From Alphaproteobacteria bacterium (lineage in GTDB: Bacteria; Pseudomonadota; Alphaproteobacteria; Micavibrionales; Micavibrionaceae), in contig JASBUS010000092.1 of NCBI GenBank assembly GCA_030147745.1, forward strand, positions 1 to 33,113: a stretch of DNA of 33,113 bases, in the 5' to 3' direction. The position numbers and the translations under genes were made by a program. Positions within the stretch are counted from its first letter, which is position 1. Each line of letters starts with the position of its first letter. The notes under the pieces were generated by a model. The model saw only the letters and a list, made by a program, of their open reading frames with translations. It ran no database searches and was not told the origin of the DNA. Of the stretch, positions 1 through 7,689 are shown piece by piece.

Positions 1-846
1 CTCGGCCCATTTCATAGGCAAAGCATGGCCGAAATACTGCGTATTGCGGCGGGGGGCACGAAAGTGTTCTATGAGCCATGTAATCACGATGAGACCCTAC
101 GCGGTAAAAAGACGGAAAGCGGGTTGATGCGCCGCCAGATGGTTGGAAAAACGCTCTTTAATATTGAATTTGTAGAAAATCATGTCTATGTCGACCGTAA
201 TGGTCGACGTTTTTATGTGACCCATGGTGATGAGTTTGACCCAGATATCTATAAATCTGAAAAAGGCCTCGCTTATAAGGCAGGAGACTTGGTCATTGCG
301 AAGCTTGGCGACTTTGATGGCTGGACCACAGATAAGCTTAATAAAGACTTCCGTGCCGCTGCGCGTTTGAAGCGTGCTTTTAAAGTCATTGAAGAACGTG
401 TCATGCCGAATTTAAAGAATGCGGAAAAAGTGGCGCTCGCCGGTGAATTTGATGGCGTGGTTTTCGGGCATTCTCATCTGCGCGGCTTTAAGAAAAGTAA
501 ATCAGGCGTGCTAATGGTCAATGATGGCTGCAGTACCGATGACGGTATTGAATTTGCTGCGGTTGATAAATCGGGTAATTGGGCGATTTTGAAATGGATG
601 AAAGATGGTCTGAAAATCAACCCGGAAGATGGCAAAGAATATTTTTCCACTTGGGTGGAGCTTGGTTTAGCACAAGAGCCCATAAAGCCAGAGCCAAAGG
701 AAGATGACGCCACATATAAGATAGACCGTGTACAGCGTTTACTTTACCGTCTTTGGCCACCAATTGAACGCCGCGAAACAATGGAAGCCATGGCCGCGCA
801 GCGTCCTTTGCCCATTCCGCTCCATAATCCGAAATTACAGAAATAA
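1..846 (+). CDS. LpxH-like UDP-2,3-diacylglucosamine diphosphatase family metallophosphoesterase, 5' truncated
   Basis: The reading frame is open to the left edge, so the true start lies outside the window; the ATG at 25 is internal to the family domain. Numbering from that Met, the visible motifs are a C-N-H-D-E block (19-23) where calcineurin-like phosphoesterases have GNHD/E, an H-G-D-E-F-D block (67-72) and a G-H-S-H block (148-151). These are metal-binding motifs III to V of the fold, and the order HGDEFD then GHxH is typical of the LpxH/YbbF-like UDP-2,3-diacylglucosamine hydrolase branch, which removes UMP in lipid A synthesis on the inner face of the membrane. The C-terminal 60 residues are charged, with a proline-rich end. 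The Gly-to-Cys change in motif III is unusual. The family is clear; the exact substrate is inferred, since many alphaproteobacteria carry several paralogues. A strong hairpin follows the stop. Confidence 0.8.
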   Translation, partial: LGPFHRQSMAEILRIAAGGTKVFYEPCNHDETLRGKKTESGLMRRQMVGKTLFNIEFVENHVYVDRNGRRFYVTHGDEFDPDIYKSEKGLAYKAGDLVIAKLGDFDGWTTDKLNKDFRAAARLKRAFKVIEERVMPNLKNAEKVALAGEFDGVVFGHSHLRGFKKSKSGVLMVNDGCSTDDGIEFAAVDKSGNWAILKWMKDGLKINPEDGKEYFSTWVELGLAQEPIKPEPKEDDATYKIDRVQRLLYRLWPPIERRETMEAMAAQRPLPIPLHNPKLQK

Positions 847-847
847 A

Positions 848-875
848 AAAGAGGCCGCTAAGGCCTCTTTCTTTT
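848..875. terminator. Bidirectional rho-independent terminator
   Basis: A 9-bp perfect stem (848-856 with 862-870) with a five-base loop is flanked by A's on the left and a T-rich tract on the right. It sits between the convergent phosphoesterase and GGDEF genes and can serve both. Confidence 0.85.
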
Positions 876-892
876 AACTTTATGCATATATA

Positions 893-1567
893 TTAAGCGG
901 CTTTTTTCGCGCTTCGTTTGCTCCGCATATTTTCAACGGCGCGCATCCAGAATTTTTCAGCGTTATCGCCATGTTTGTATTTGGCAATACCAGAGGAAAG
1001 GCTGCTTTGATATTTATTCAAAATTTTCTGCCCGCTGGCACTTAAGGTCACTAAATTAGTGACTATTTGCTCTTCAAGTTTACTGTCTACTTCAGGGTAA
1101 AGCAGAGCAAAAGTATCACCGCCCAGACGATAAAGTTGGCCTGAGTTTTCTGGTATGATCGTTTTGATTTGCTTTACGATTTTGATAAGAACATCGTCGC
1201 CAGCGCTATAGCCGTAAGTTTCATTAAGCTCTTTGAAATTTTCGACATCAATACAGACTAAATGCATATTTTGTTCTTCATGCAAATTTTTGCTAACGGC
1301 TTGCTGTAAATCTTTTTCAAAATTTTCACGTAACGGCAGTTGCGTCAACGGGTCATGTGATGATGTTTCTTTAATTGTTTCTTCGAGTTTTTGAATCTCT
1401 TTGGACTGTTTGCGTGATACTAATATCAACACTAATAGTATAGCGGTTAAAGATACGTCTGTTATGATGTCGTGCGCCGTGCTAGGCAGCCTTCCAGATT
1501 CAATGAATTCAGTAACAGTTGGGATCAGTAACGCTAGATATATGAGTTTTTCTTTTATATTTTTCAT
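893..1567 (-). CDS. Membrane-anchored GGDEF-domain protein with degenerate active site (GGDTF)
   Basis: The 224-residue protein has two predicted N-terminal membrane segments (about 8-22 and 35-51), a short coiled linker and a GGDEF domain (about 70-215). The substrate-binding stretch D-x-x-x-F-K-x-x-N (107-115, followed by G118 and D124) is intact, but the signature reads G-G-D-T-F (149-153), with Thr replacing the catalytic-loop Glu. Diguanylate cyclases make c-di-GMP from two GTP and normally need GG(D/E)EF, so this copy may be weak or inactive, perhaps acting as a GTP or c-di-GMP sensor. No RxxD inhibitory site is visible just before the signature. There is no periplasmic sensor domain beyond the short loop between the helices. 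The ATG at 1567 has a GAGG ribosome site about six bases upstream. The lysine-rich C-terminus is unremarkable. The family is sure, the activity uncertain. Confidence 0.85.
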   Translation of the reverse strand: MKNIKEKLIYLALLIPTVTEFIESGRLPSTAHDIITDVSLTAILLVLILVSRKQSKEIQKLEETIKETSSHDPLTQLPLRENFEKDLQQAVSKNLHEEQNMHLVCIDVENFKELNETYGYSAGDDVLIKIVKQIKTIIPENSGQLYRLGGDTFALLYPEVDSKLEEQIVTNLVTLSASGQKILNKYQSSLSSGIAKYKHGDNAEKFWMRAVENMRSKRSAKKAA

Positions 1568-1765
1568 TTAAAGCCTCATTTTTGGATTAATACAAGGCGG
1601 CAGCGAAATGTTGTCGCACTTATTGAGTATAGGCCGAAAAGGTTAATTTTAAAGAATCCTCTCAAAATAAACTTTTTTTTATGTGCCAACAATTCTCAAC
1701 AGATGATTCGCGCCTTTTCGCGGGTTATGATTGTGATCTCTACCGAATCTTTGTACAAAACTTAC

Positions 1766-3517
1766 ATGGCTGAAAACACAACGGACAAAAAAGAAGAGTA
1801 TCGCGTCTTGGCGCGTAAATATCGACCGCAGAATTTTGATGATCTGCGTGGTCAGGATGTGCTTGTCCGCACGTTAAAAAATGCCATTGAATCTGGCCGT
1901 ATTGCGCATGCTTTCATGTTAACAGGTGTGCGTGGTGTCGGTAAAACGACAACAGCACGTATTATCGCCAAAGCACTTAACTATACAGGCGCGGATGGTA
2001 AAGCAGGGCCAACAACAGGTCCAACGGAAGATTGTGATATTTGCCGTGCGATTGCTGCGGATCGTCATCCTGATGTTATTGAAATGGATGCGGCGTCAAA
2101 TACAGGCGTTGAAAATATCCGTGAAATTCTAGACAGTGTGCGTTATGCCCCAAGTTCAGCGCGCTATAAAATATACATTATCGATGAAGTGCATATGCTT
2201 TCGAAGTCAGCCTTTAATGCGCTGCTTAAAACTTTGGAAGAGCCGCCAGAGCATGTGAAGTTTATTTTCGCGACTACTGAAATTCGTAAAGTGCCTGTCA
2301 CCGTGCTTTCACGTTGTCAGCGTTTTGACCTGCGCCGTATTGAACCATCGACATTGATGGAGCTGTTCACGGATATCTGCCAAAAAGAAAAAGCAGAAAT
2401 TGAAGACGAAGCCCTCGCGATGATCGCGCGCGCCGCTGATGGTTCAGCGCGTGATGGTTTGAGTATCCTTGACCAAGCCATTTCAATGGCGGACGGAAAA
2501 GTAACATCTGAGCAAGTTAAATCGATGCTTGGCCTTGCAGACCAGTCATGCATTCTTGATTTGTTTGATGCAGCGGTGAGCGGCAAAACAGAGACAGCAC
2601 TTGATATATTGGATGACCTCTATAATGCAGGGGCAGAGCCAATGGTCGTGATGCAAGATCTGCTCGATATGTCTCATATTCTGACACGTTTGCATACCTC
2701 AAAAGACAGCACCAATTTAAAAGGCCGTTTCCCTGAATCGGAATTAAAACGCGCATCTGAATTGGCGCAAGCGTTGTCATTGCCGGCGCTTGCCAAGTCA
2801 TGGCAGATTCTGCTTTCAGGTCATCAAGACGTGATGCATGCACCGCGCCCACAAGCGGCATTGGAAATGGTGATTATTCGTCTTGTTTATGCGGCGAATT
2901 TACCTGACCCTGACAAGCTTTTGAAACAGCTTGAAGAGCTTAAAAATAGCGGTGAAGCCTATACAGGCGGCCATGTTGGCGGCGGTATGCCTGCGCATCC
3001 AACGCAGATGCACGCGCAAAAAAAAACTGAATTTTCCGGAAGCGGTGTAGGGCGCGTTAGCTCCCATGTTCAAGGCGTAACGCGCGCCGCGACAAAGGCA
3101 CAGACATCAGCGCAGCCTGTTGCGGTCGCCAATGCCAATTTAAATACATTAGAAGACATTGTTGCCTTGCTGGAGCAAAATAAGAAAATGGTGCTCGCTA
3201 GCCAGATTTATAACAATGTGCATTTGATCTCTCTTAAAGGCCGCCGCCTTGAAATTGCGTTAGCTGAAGATGTATCGCAAAAACTCGCCGGTGAAATCAC
3301 AACTGAGCTACGCCGCATTACGGGGCACCGTGATTGGGTTATTTCTATTGGTGATCTTGCGAAGGGCCAAAAAACATTGGCAAAAGTCGCAGAAGAGCGC
3401 GTAGAAGCGCGCCTTAAAGATATTATGGGGCAGCCATTTATTGCGAAATTATTAGATTTCTTCCCGGGCACTGAAGTTCGGGATATTATTGAACCGATTG
3501 ATGATGTAGAGGACTAA
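1766..3517 (+). CDS. dnaX: DNA polymerase III subunit tau (and probable gamma)
   Basis: Clamp-loader ATPase and replisome organiser. From the chosen start, the sequence has the R-V-L-A-R-K-Y-R-P opening, Walker A G-V-R-G-V-G-K-T (54-61), a sensor/Walker B with D-E-V-H (140-143) and the S-R-C motif (182-184), then domain III and an alphaproteobacterial tau C-terminus (about 460-570). An upstream in-frame ATG (1703) adds 21 residues that do not look like the family, and neither start has an evident ribosome site, so 1766 (583 residues) is preferred on homology. The zinc module has only two of its usual four Cys (90 and 93); the first two positions are Tyr73 and Thr87. A run of nine A's after the ATPase part is a likely slippage site. 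ybaB follows after six bases, the usual partner; recR, often third, is absent here. Confidence 0.95.
   Translation: MAENTTDKKEEYRVLARKYRPQNFDDLRGQDVLVRTLKNAIESGRIAHAFMLTGVRGVGKTTTARIIAKALNYTGADGKAGPTTGPTEDCDICRAIAADRHPDVIEMDAASNTGVENIREILDSVRYAPSSARYKIYIIDEVHMLSKSAFNALLKTLEEPPEHVKFIFATTEIRKVPVTVLSRCQRFDLRRIEPSTLMELFTDICQKEKAEIEDEALAMIARAADGSARDGLSILDQAISMADGKVTSEQVKSMLGLADQSCILDLFDAAVSGKTETALDILDDLYNAGAEPMVVMQDLLDMSHILTRLHTSKDSTNLKGRFPESELKRASELAQALSLPALAKSWQILLSGHQDVMHAPRPQAALEMVIIRLVYAANLPDPDKLLKQLEELKNSGEAYTGGHVGGGMPAHPTQMHAQKKTEFSGSGVGRVSSHVQGVTRAATKAQTSAQPVAVANANLNTLEDIVALLEQNKKMVLASQIYNNVHLISLKGRRLEIALAEDVSQKLAGEITTELRRITGHRDWVISIGDLAKGQKTLAKVAEERVEARLKDIMGQPFIAKLLDFFPGTEVRDIIEPIDDVED
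3017..3030 (+). promoter_or_regulatory. Candidate dnaX slippage/frameshift site for gamma subunit
   Basis: Nine consecutive A's (3018-3026) in the frame CAA-AAA-AAA-ACT. A -1 ribosomal slip, or a transcript with one extra A, reads AAC then TGA (3028-3030), ending after 421 residues, close to the 431 of E. coli gamma. Loss of one A also reaches a TAG within eight codons. An 8-bp perfect stem (3052-3059 with 3078-3085) lies downstream, but about 25 bases away, further than the usual stimulator spacing. Confidence 0.6.
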
Positions 3518-3523
3518 ACAATC

Positions 3524-3847
3524 ATGATGAATATTCAAAAAATGATGAAACAAGCACAAGAAATGCAGAAGAAAATGCAAGAAGTGCAAGAAACTGTCGG
3601 CCAGATGGAAGCAGAAGGCCGCGCAGGCGGTGGCTTGGTGCGCGTAACAATGACATGCCGCGGTATGGTGACATCACTTAGTGTTGATCCATCATTGGTT
3701 AACGCAAGTGAAGTCGAAGTCATGGAAGATTTGATTGCGGCAGCGGTGAACGATGCACGTGCAAAAGCCGATGCAATCATGACGGAAGAAACACAAAAAG
3801 CGATGCAAGGCATGGGCTTGCCACCAGGTTTGGATTTGCCATTCTAA
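3524..3847 (+). CDS. ybaB: YbaB/EbfC family nucleoid-associated protein
   Basis: The 107-residue protein has the family layout: a Met/Gln/Lys-rich N-terminal amphipathic helix (about 2-30), a central G-G-G-L-V-R-V-T-M-T-C beta segment (36-47), and a C-terminal part with E-D-L-I-A-A-A-V-N-D-A (65-75), ending in G-L-P-P-G-L-D-L-P-F. YbaB/EbfC proteins are small dimeric DNA-binding proteins encoded next to dnaX and recR. The start is one of two adjacent ATGs (3524 or 3527); an AGAGG lies upstream inside the end of dnaX. The gene is in operon with dnaX, six bases apart, and is followed by a strong terminator rather than by recR. Confidence 0.93.
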   Translation: MMNIQKMMKQAQEMQKKMQEVQETVGQMEAEGRAGGGLVRVTMTCRGMVTSLSVDPSLVNASEVEVMEDLIAAAVNDARAKADAIMTEETQKAMQGMGLPPGLDLPF

Positions 3848-3883
3848 TGATAGGCAAACAGTCTGATTGATAGATATAAAACG

Positions 3884-3913
3884 AAGGCGCTTAATATTCT
3901 AAGCGCCTTTTTT
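3884..3913. terminator. Rho-independent terminator after dnaX-ybaB
   Basis: A 10-bp perfect GC-centred stem (3884-3893 with 3900-3909), six-base loop, and six T's at 3908-3913. It separates the dnaX-ybaB unit from the convergent carboxypeptidase gene. Confidence 0.9.
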
Positions 3914-3942
3914 AATGGTCTCTATTTATTGCATATGTGTTG

Positions 3943-5199
3943 TTACTTGCGTGGCGCAACGATCAGGCAATCGCGGAAATAATTACAGGCGCTTTCAGCT
4001 TGGGCAAAGGTCAAGCCCGCTAAACGCGCGCGGAACATCCAGCCACTTCCAGCGGTGCGGAGTGGGGCGATGATTGGATAAGCGCCGTTTAATTCATGCG
4101 GTAATACTTTTACTGCGTCTTGTAGTAGGTTATCGACCTTGACGCGGCTTTTAAATGCACCAATCTGTACAGACCATAACGATTGTGCAGTGCTGTCATT
4201 ATTGTCATCTGCAGTATTTAGGCTCGCGTTAAGCGCGGCAATTTGCATCGCACCGCCTGATGCTGGTTCAATTGCGCTATTGCTATTAGACATACTGGCA
4301 TTGTTGCTTGCATAAACAGCCGCAGGCTTTTTCTTTGGCACTGGCATATCACGTAAGGCAGCTAGATGCAGTTTTTCCATTTTAAGGAAGCCTTGATCAA
4401 GAATGTCTTTCATGTGGTTATTGCGCGTTGTACCGCTGCGGCCACCAAAAACCACGCCGATCACACGGTTACCATTGCGCTCGGCTGACGCCACAAGGTT
4501 AAAGCCTGATTTTGCAGTATAGCCCGTCTTTAAACCATCCATGCCTTTATAGGTCAGCATTAACTTGTTGTGGTTGTTATAAGTCACACCTTGATAGCGG
4601 AAGGATTTTTTAGAGAAGTAATGATAATAAGAATCGTAATTATTGATCAAATAACGTGCCATGCGTGCCATGTCTGCGGCTGTCGAAAGCTGGCGGTCAT
4701 GATGCAAGCCAGAGGCATTTTTAAACGTCGTGTCTTTCATGCCAATAATATGTGCTTTAGCGGTCATGATTTGCGCAAAGCGATATTCTGTACCCGCCAA
4801 ATGTTCGGCAAGGGCAACGGCGATGTCATTCGCTGATTTCGTGACTAATATATAAATAGCATCTTTAACGCGGATCGTTTCACCTGGTTTCAAACCAAGC
4901 TTACTTGGTACCATAGACGCCGCATACGGTGATATGACGACGCGGTCATAAAGGCTGATTCGTCCTTCTTTAATCGCATCGAAAGTCAGCATCAATGTCA
5001 TGACTTTGGTTAAAGAAGCAGGGTGTAATTTTTTATTCGCATAGCGTTGCGATAAGATGGCGCCTGTATCCGCATCAATAACTATAGAGGCATATTTAGG
5101 GTTACCCTTAGCCGCGGATTCGCGCGATGGGAAGTAGAATGCCGAAACCATAATGGCGGCAAGAACTAATATGCGGATACATTTGTTTAGGTGCATCAT
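3943..5199 (-). CDS. D-alanyl-D-alanine carboxypeptidase (peptidase S11, PBP5/6 type) with C-terminal SPOR domain
   Basis: A periplasmic penicillin-binding protein that trims the terminal D-Ala from peptidoglycan stem peptides. It has an N-terminal signal segment (about 8-32). Numbered from a TTG two codons upstream of the chosen ATG, the three catalytic motifs are intact: S-L-T-K (64-67), S-A-N (124-126) and K-T-G (226-228). A low-complexity Ser/Asn linker (295-340) leads to a SPOR domain (about 343-418), which binds denuded glycan at division sites; this S11-SPOR fusion is common in alphaproteobacteria. The extreme open frame begins with that TTG; the ATG at 5199 (or 5196) is the likelier start. 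It is a stand-alone gene, divergent from the phasin. The usual PBP5 C-terminal amphipathic anchor is absent, replaced by SPOR. Confidence 0.92.
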   Translation of the reverse strand: MMHLNKCIRILVLAAIMVSAFYFPSRESAAKGNPKYASIVIDADTGAILSQRYANKKLHPASLTKVMTLMLTFDAIKEGRISLYDRVVISPYAASMVPSKLGLKPGETIRVKDAIYILVTKSANDIAVALAEHLAGTEYRFAQIMTAKAHIIGMKDTTFKNASGLHHDRQLSTAADMARMARYLINNYDSYYHYFSKKSFRYQGVTYNNHNKLMLTYKGMDGLKTGYTAKSGFNLVASAERNGNRVIGVVFGGRSGTTRNNHMKDILDQGFLKMEKLHLAALRDMPVPKKKPAAVYASNNASMSNSNSAIEPASGGAMQIAALNASLNTADDNNDSTAQSLWSVQIGAFKSRVKVDNLLQDAVKVLPHELNGAYPIIAPLRTAGSGWMFRARLAGLTFAQAESACNYFRDCLIVAPRK

Positions 5200-5371
5200 G
5201 AACAAATAGTCTCTATGAAATAATAATTACCCTGATAGGGTTATCGTAGGATCTGTATGCTATGGCAGCAATAGTAATCTCTGCTTTATGCACATAATCC
5301 ATAAGTATAATATTATCATATTTCATTATTTATTGTCAGTAGTTTTCATTTGCGCACAACAGCACACACCA

Positions 5372-5386
5372 TTGTGCGATGCACAA
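5372..5386. promoter_or_regulatory. Operator-like palindrome upstream of phasin (possible PhaR site)
   Basis: A perfect inverted repeat TTGTGC-N3-GCACAA sits nine bases upstream of the phasin -35 element, with a further GCACAA half-site at 5354-5359. The TGC-N3-GCA core resembles the TGC-rich operators of the PHA regulator PhaR. Assignment to PhaR is inference. Confidence 0.45.
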
Positions 5387-5394
5387 AATTTACC

Positions 5395-5423
5395 TTGACT
5401 CAAAATTGGACTCATGGCACAAT
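5395..5423 (+). promoter_or_regulatory. Putative sigma-70-type promoter of the phasin gene
   Basis: TTGACT (5395-5400), 17-base spacer, CACAAT (5418-5423); a perfect TATAAT lies slightly downstream at 5423-5428 but at poor spacing. Two GANTC sites (5397-5401, 5409-5413) overlap the -35 and spacer. The implied transcript start near 5430 excludes the ATG at 5414 as the translation start. Confidence 0.45.
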
Positions 5424-5506
5424 ATAATTGTTGCAATGCAAAATACGGGCGTTATAATAGGCCTAATTTTTTAAAGCAATTTTATATTTTTTGGAGGAGG
5501 CCAGTA

Positions 5507-6124
5507 ATGCAAAATGCAAAGAGTAACGAACCCGAAAAGAAAGCACCTTCTGCTGTCGTTCAACCCCTTGTAAAAAAGGAAGAAGCGAAAAAAGTTGAGC
5601 CGGAAAAAGCAGAAAAAACGGTTAAAGTAAAAGCGGTAAAAAAAGCACCTAGCAAGGCGAAAAAGAAAAAGCCTGCACAAGCGAGTAAAACCACTGAAAA
5701 TAAAGCTAAGAAAACCAGCACAAATTATAATTTTATGGAGACAATCATGACAGCTAAAACATATGATTTCGACAAATTCACTAAAGACGCAACAGCAAGC
5801 AGCAAAGACCTTTTTGAAGCGATGCAAAAATCTATGAACATCTGGGCTAAAGGTGTTGAGCAGATTAACCAAGAAGCTATTGCGCTTTCACAAGAAATTG
5901 CAAACAAGAATCAAGAAGCTTTCAAAGCTTTGATCGCTTGCAAAGATATTAACGAGCTTACAGACGTACAAAACAAACTTGCGAAGAAAAACTTCGACGC
6001 GATTGTTTCTGCATCAACAAAACTATCTGAAATCAGTGTTAAAGTTGCAACTGACAGCTTTGCACCGATTAATGACCAAGTGAATAAAGCGGTTAAGAAG
6101 GCAACTGAAAGCGTTGCTGCTTAA
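5507..6124 (+). CDS. Phasin family protein with Lys/Ala-rich N-terminal extension
   Basis: Phasins coat polyhydroxyalkanoate granules. The C-terminal ~125 residues carry the phasin helical domain, with the recognisable opening Y-D-F-D-K-F and heptad-like stretches around S-K-D-L-F-E-A-M-Q-K and N-K-N-Q-E-A-F-K-A-L. The preceding 80 residues are very rich in Lys, Ala, Pro and Glu, like the histone-like tail of PhaF but at the opposite end. The start at 5507 has an excellent GGAGGAGG ribosome site (5493-5500); an in-frame ATG at 5414 lies in the promoter. A second ATG at 5747 also has a canonical GGAG six bases upstream and would yield the 125-residue phasin domain alone, so two isoforms are plausible. 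No PHA synthase or phaR is in the window. The phasin domain is confident; the tail's role is not known. Confidence 0.85.
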   Translation: MQNAKSNEPEKKAPSAVVQPLVKKEEAKKVEPEKAEKTVKVKAVKKAPSKAKKKKPAQASKTTENKAKKTSTNYNFMETIMTAKTYDFDKFTKDATASSKDLFEAMQKSMNIWAKGVEQINQEAIALSQEIANKNQEAFKALIACKDINELTDVQNKLAKKNFDAIVSASTKLSEISVKVATDSFAPINDQVNKAVKKATESVAA

Positions 6125-6156
6125 TCTACGAATTCCTTTAATGGAAATCTAGGGAT

Positions 6157-6188
6157 GCCGCCATGTGTATGCATGGCGGCTTTTTTTT
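6157..6188. terminator. Rho-independent terminator after phasin gene
   Basis: A 9-bp stem (6157-6165 with 6172-6180) rich in GC, six-base loop, then eight T's (6181-6188). The T tract overlaps the last codon of the convergent trmFO. Confidence 0.9.
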
Positions 6189-7569
6189 ATGCGGCTTTTT
6201 TTAGCGCGTTTGCGCTTGCCCATGTTTTGATGTCGTTAATCGCGCGACCCGCCATGGCCTTTTTCTTTTCACGGCCTTTAACGTATTTGCCGCGCTCGTT
6301 ACGGACATCCATATGTGCCATCAACCCGAAATTAATATTCATCGGCTGAAATGTTTTGGCATCCGCGCCGCCTGTAATATGGTGGATCAAGGCGCCATGC
6401 GCTGTGGTTTGTGGCGGTGTTTCAAAGCTTAGGCCGAGTTGTTCAGCCGCTGCCAAACGACCGGCGATTAAGCCGACAGATGCGCTTTCCACATAACCTT
6501 CGCAGCCCGTAACCTGACCTGCAAAACGGATATATGGACGTTTTTTCAAACGCAGCTGTTCATCAAGCAGGCGCGGTGAGTTGATGAAGGTGTTACGGTG
6601 CAAACCGCCAAGGCGTGCGAATTCAGCATTCTCTAAACCTGGGATGGTTTTAAACACACGCACCTGTTCGCCATATTTCATCTTTGTTTGGAAGCCCACC
6701 ATATTATATAGCGTGCCAAGCGCGTTATCTTGGCGAAGCTGTACAACGGCATATGGCTCTTCACTATCCGTATGTGGGTTTGTCAGGCCAACAGGCTTCA
6801 TTGGACCAAAACGCAATGTTTCAACCCCGCGTGAGGCCATAACTTCGACCGGCATACAGCCTTCAAAATACGGCGTGTCTTTTTCCCAGTCTTTAAAGTC
6901 TAGATATTCCGCATTACACAATGCATCAATAAAGGCGAAATATTGTTCTTTATTCATTGGGCAATTGATGTAATCTTTGCCTGTACCTGCAGGGCCAGCC
7001 TTGTCGTAGCGGGATTGGAACCATGCAACATCCATATTAATACTGTCGGTTTCGACAATCGGCGCAATCGCATCAAAGAAGGCGAGGGAATCTTCACCAG
7101 TTTCGGCGCGAATGGATTCTGCAAGCGCGGTTGATGTTAGCGGGCCAGTCGCAATAATCACGCGGCCCATATCTTCACTTGGTAAGGCGCTGACTTCTTC
7201 GCGCGAAATGGTAATGAGCGGATGATTTTCGAGCGCCTGCGTCACGCCTTCAGAAAAGGCATCACGGTCAACCGCAAGCGCGCCGCCCGCAGGGACGGCG
7301 GCTTTATCACCCTCACGCATGATTAATGACCCAAGGGCACGCATTTCTGCATGCAAAACGCCCACGGCATTATATTCAGCATCATCAGAACGGAAAGAAT
7401 TTGAACACACAAGCTCCGCCAAGCCATCGGTCTTGTGGGCATCGGTTCCACGAACAGGACGCATTTCATGTAAAACAACAGCTACGCCCATTTCAGCAAT
7501 TTGCCATGCCGCTTCACTGCCTGCTAATCCACCGCCAATAACATGTATAGGTTTCTGTTCTGCGCTCAT
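6187..7569 (-). CDS. trmFO: Methylenetetrahydrofolate--tRNA-(uracil-5-)-methyltransferase TrmFO
   Basis: This FAD enzyme makes ribothymidine at position 54 of the tRNA T-loop using methylene-THF, the route used by Gram-positives and many alphaproteobacteria in place of SAM-dependent TrmA. The N-terminal FAD-binding fingerprint [13 protein letters not shown] is followed by the TrmFO/GidA-type H-E-M-R-P and by [10 protein letters not shown], and the C-terminal half has the family's G-C-E-G-Y-V-E-S-A motif. The open frame offers ATGs at 7578 and 7569; an AAGGA sits about eight bases before the second, which is chosen (460 residues). The length fits the family. It is divergent from the unknown gene at 7690 and convergent with the phasin. 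Confidence 0.95.
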   Translation of the reverse strand: MSAEQKPIHVIGGGLAGSEAAWQIAEMGVAVVLHEMRPVRGTDAHKTDGLAELVCSNSFRSDDAEYNAVGVLHAEMRALGSLIMREGDKAAVPAGGALAVDRDAFSEGVTQALENHPLITISREEVSALPSEDMGRVIIATGPLTSTALAESIRAETGEDSLAFFDAIAPIVETDSINMDVAWFQSRYDKAGPAGTGKDYINCPMNKEQYFAFIDALCNAEYLDFKDWEKDTPYFEGCMPVEVMASRGVETLRFGPMKPVGLTNPHTDSEEPYAVVQLRQDNALGTLYNMVGFQTKMKYGEQVRVFKTIPGLENAEFARLGGLHRNTFINSPRLLDEQLRLKKRPYIRFAGQVTGCEGYVESASVGLIAGRLAAAEQLGLSFETPPQTTAHGALIHHITGGADAKTFQPMNINFGLMAHMDVRNERGKYVKGREKKKAMAGRAINDIKTWASANALKKAA

Positions 7570-7653
7570 TCGTCTCATCCTTATAAATTATTTGGCTAGG
7601 TGTAACGAAACTTTAATAGTAAATCAATTATTTTAAGAGATAGGCGGTAAAAT

Positions 7654-7683
7654 TTGACATAAAATTACGGAATGATGTATATT
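7654..7683 (+). promoter_or_regulatory. Promoter with consensus -35 and near-consensus -10
   Basis: TTGACA (7654-7659), 18-base spacer, TATATT (7678-7683). The expected transcript start at about 7690 coincides with an in-frame ATG, suggesting a leaderless mRNA. Confidence 0.6.
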
Positions 7684-7689
7684 AGCAGA

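Noticed and set aside
1703-1765. N-terminal extension of DnaX from the first ATG
   Set aside because: The 21 residues do not resemble the family and no ribosome site precedes the codon; the start at 1766 fits.
5471-5872. 133-codon minus-strand frame opposite the phasin gene
   Set aside because: Phe/Arg-rich mirror image of the Lys-rich tail, no ribosome site, and the sense strand is clearly coding.
6581-6973. Plus-strand frame within trmFO
   Set aside because: Overlaps the conserved TrmFO coding sequence with no supporting signals.
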